Shown one piece after another: positions 12,720 through 13,329 of a DNA stretch of 13,329 bases (the first letter of the stretch is position 1; every line of letters begins with the position of its first letter). This stretch comes from Actinomycetota bacterium (GTDB taxonomy: Bacteria; Actinomycetota; Actinomycetes; S36-B12), in NCBI GenBank assembly GCA_026392575.1, contig JAPLBU010000400.1, positions 1-13,329 on the forward strand. The letters run 5' to 3'. The notes beneath the pieces were generated by a model. The model was given only the letters and a program-made list of their open reading frames with translations, ran no database searches and was not told where the DNA came from. The translations under genes were made by a program, and so were the position numbers.

Positions 12720-13233
12720 TTAGCGGGACGGTAGGCCGTCGTCGAATGGGCTGAGTTGGTCGTAGACCACTTCCCAGCTGCCGATGAAACCGGCCTGCTG
12801 GGCGCCTTTGAGTACTTGCTGTGTACTCCAGACTGTGAGTGAGCCCGCGCTATGGCCGTTGATTCTGAGCCATCGGGCTTCTACAGCGGCTTTGTGCCTT
12901 CCGTTGCTCTCGTCCATCAGGATGCGCACATCCATTCCGGCTTGGACGAGCACGGAGGCGTGCGCGATCACCATGAGTTCGCCCAGGTCCTTGGACTGGC
13001 GGACGCGGATCTTGGCGGGGGTGCCGCTGATGCGCCCGATAGCAGCCTCGAAGGCAGGGCTGCCAGTGACGGTGTCGTCGAGCACCTGGACCCGGCCGGC
13101 GGCCACGAGCTTCTTCCAGGTTGATAGGGCTGGCGTGCATTGGAGTCGTGCAGCGATCTTGATAAGCAGGTCTTGCTGGCTGGCTGGCTGCCAGGAAGTT
13201 CAGCGATGGCCCGGCGTCTAGAAGGATGCTCAC
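12720..13233 (-). pseudogene. PIN-domain toxin, out of frame at a tetranucleotide repeat
   Basis: PIN-domain toxins are metal-dependent ribonucleases. The start (GTG at 13233) gives MSILLDAGPSLNFLAASQ with the first catalytic Asp. The rest lies in another frame: QDLLIKIAARL, TWKKLVAAGRVQVLDD, KDLGELMVIAHA and VRILMDE supply the later acidic residues, and DDGLP closes the family-type C-terminus. The break falls in four copies of CAGC (13175-13190). Removing one copy restores an open frame of about 169 codons with the wording expected of the family. The gene overlaps its upstream partner (GTGA). It could be switched off, decayed, or misassembled. Confidence 0.75.
13175..13190. repeat. Tetranucleotide repeat (GCTG)4
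   Basis: Four perfect tandem copies of GCTG (CAGC on the coding strand) lie in the PIN toxin gene. Loss of one unit would bring the two parts of the toxin into one frame. This is the classic form of a slippage site. Confidence 0.75.
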
Positions 13234-13329
13234 GCTGGTGACGGCGGGTCGAAGATAGAGGCAGTGGCGTCCCACGGGTCTTCAGGTTCGGTCTGCTCAA
13301 TCGGGGGTCCGAGTTCAGCTTCGAGTTCC
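13230..13329 (-). CDS. C-terminal end of likely antitoxin, 5' part beyond window
   Basis: The last 32 residues of a protein entering from the right edge (ELEAELGPPIEQTEP, then DPWDATASIFDPPSPA). It is acidic and disordered-looking, as antitoxin tails often are. Its TGA overlaps the GTG of the PIN toxin, the normal order and spacing for such pairs. No DNA-binding part is visible because it lies outside the window. Confidence 0.6.
   Translation of the reverse strand, partial: ELEAELGPPIEQTEPEDPWDATASIFDPPSPA

Overview
The window is GC-rich DNA with GTG and TTG starts, a probable leaderless gene, actinobacterial-type secreted proteins and a tRNA without an encoded CCA. This points to a high-GC actinobacterium; I cannot name a genus. 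I see no IS element, CRISPR array, rRNA or replication origin.

Layout. (1) Positions 1-1777, minus strand: a proteasome-like Ntn-hydrolase cut by the window edge, preceded by two small proteins of unknown function. A diverged repeat of about 150 bp occurs twice here (about 861-1012 and 1630-1777). (2) Positions 1882-8216, an ADP-ribose/NAD-centred cluster: a sirtuin (plus); a minus-strand run made of an ADP-ribosylglycohydrolase fused to a cysteine phosphatase, a VWA-domain protein, a small cysteine-rich exported protein and a small acidic protein; and, divergent from it, an NrtR-like Nudix regulator, an HD hydrolase with a frameshift near its start, and a second ADP-ribosylglycohydrolase. 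The 76-bp gap between the two divergent arms carries two near-identical 12-bp direct repeats three helical turns apart, a good candidate operator. (3) Positions 8217-9415: a tRNA-Met, a decayed tRNA copy in the same orientation about 1 kb away, and short repeats near both. A small secreted protein gene lies between the tRNAs. (4) Positions 9406-11357: a secreted Ig-like-domain protein and a divergent secreted protein. (5) Positions 11412-13329: a YggU/DUF167 protein, the remnant of a small toxin-like protein with its small partner, a HAD phosphatase, and a PIN toxin with the tail of its antitoxin. The PIN gene is out of frame at a four-copy tetranucleotide repeat.

How the genes may work together. 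The central cluster holds two enzymes predicted to remove ADP-ribose, one NAD-consuming deacylase, and a regulator whose family senses ADP-ribose through a degenerate Nudix fold. No ADP-ribosyltransferase is visible. The simplest reading is an ADP-ribose-responsive repair or detoxification locus whose modifier lies elsewhere or comes from outside. The function of the whole is inference; the individual family calls are well supported by motifs. The many small, broken or partial genes at the flanks suggest an accessory, frequently rearranged region.
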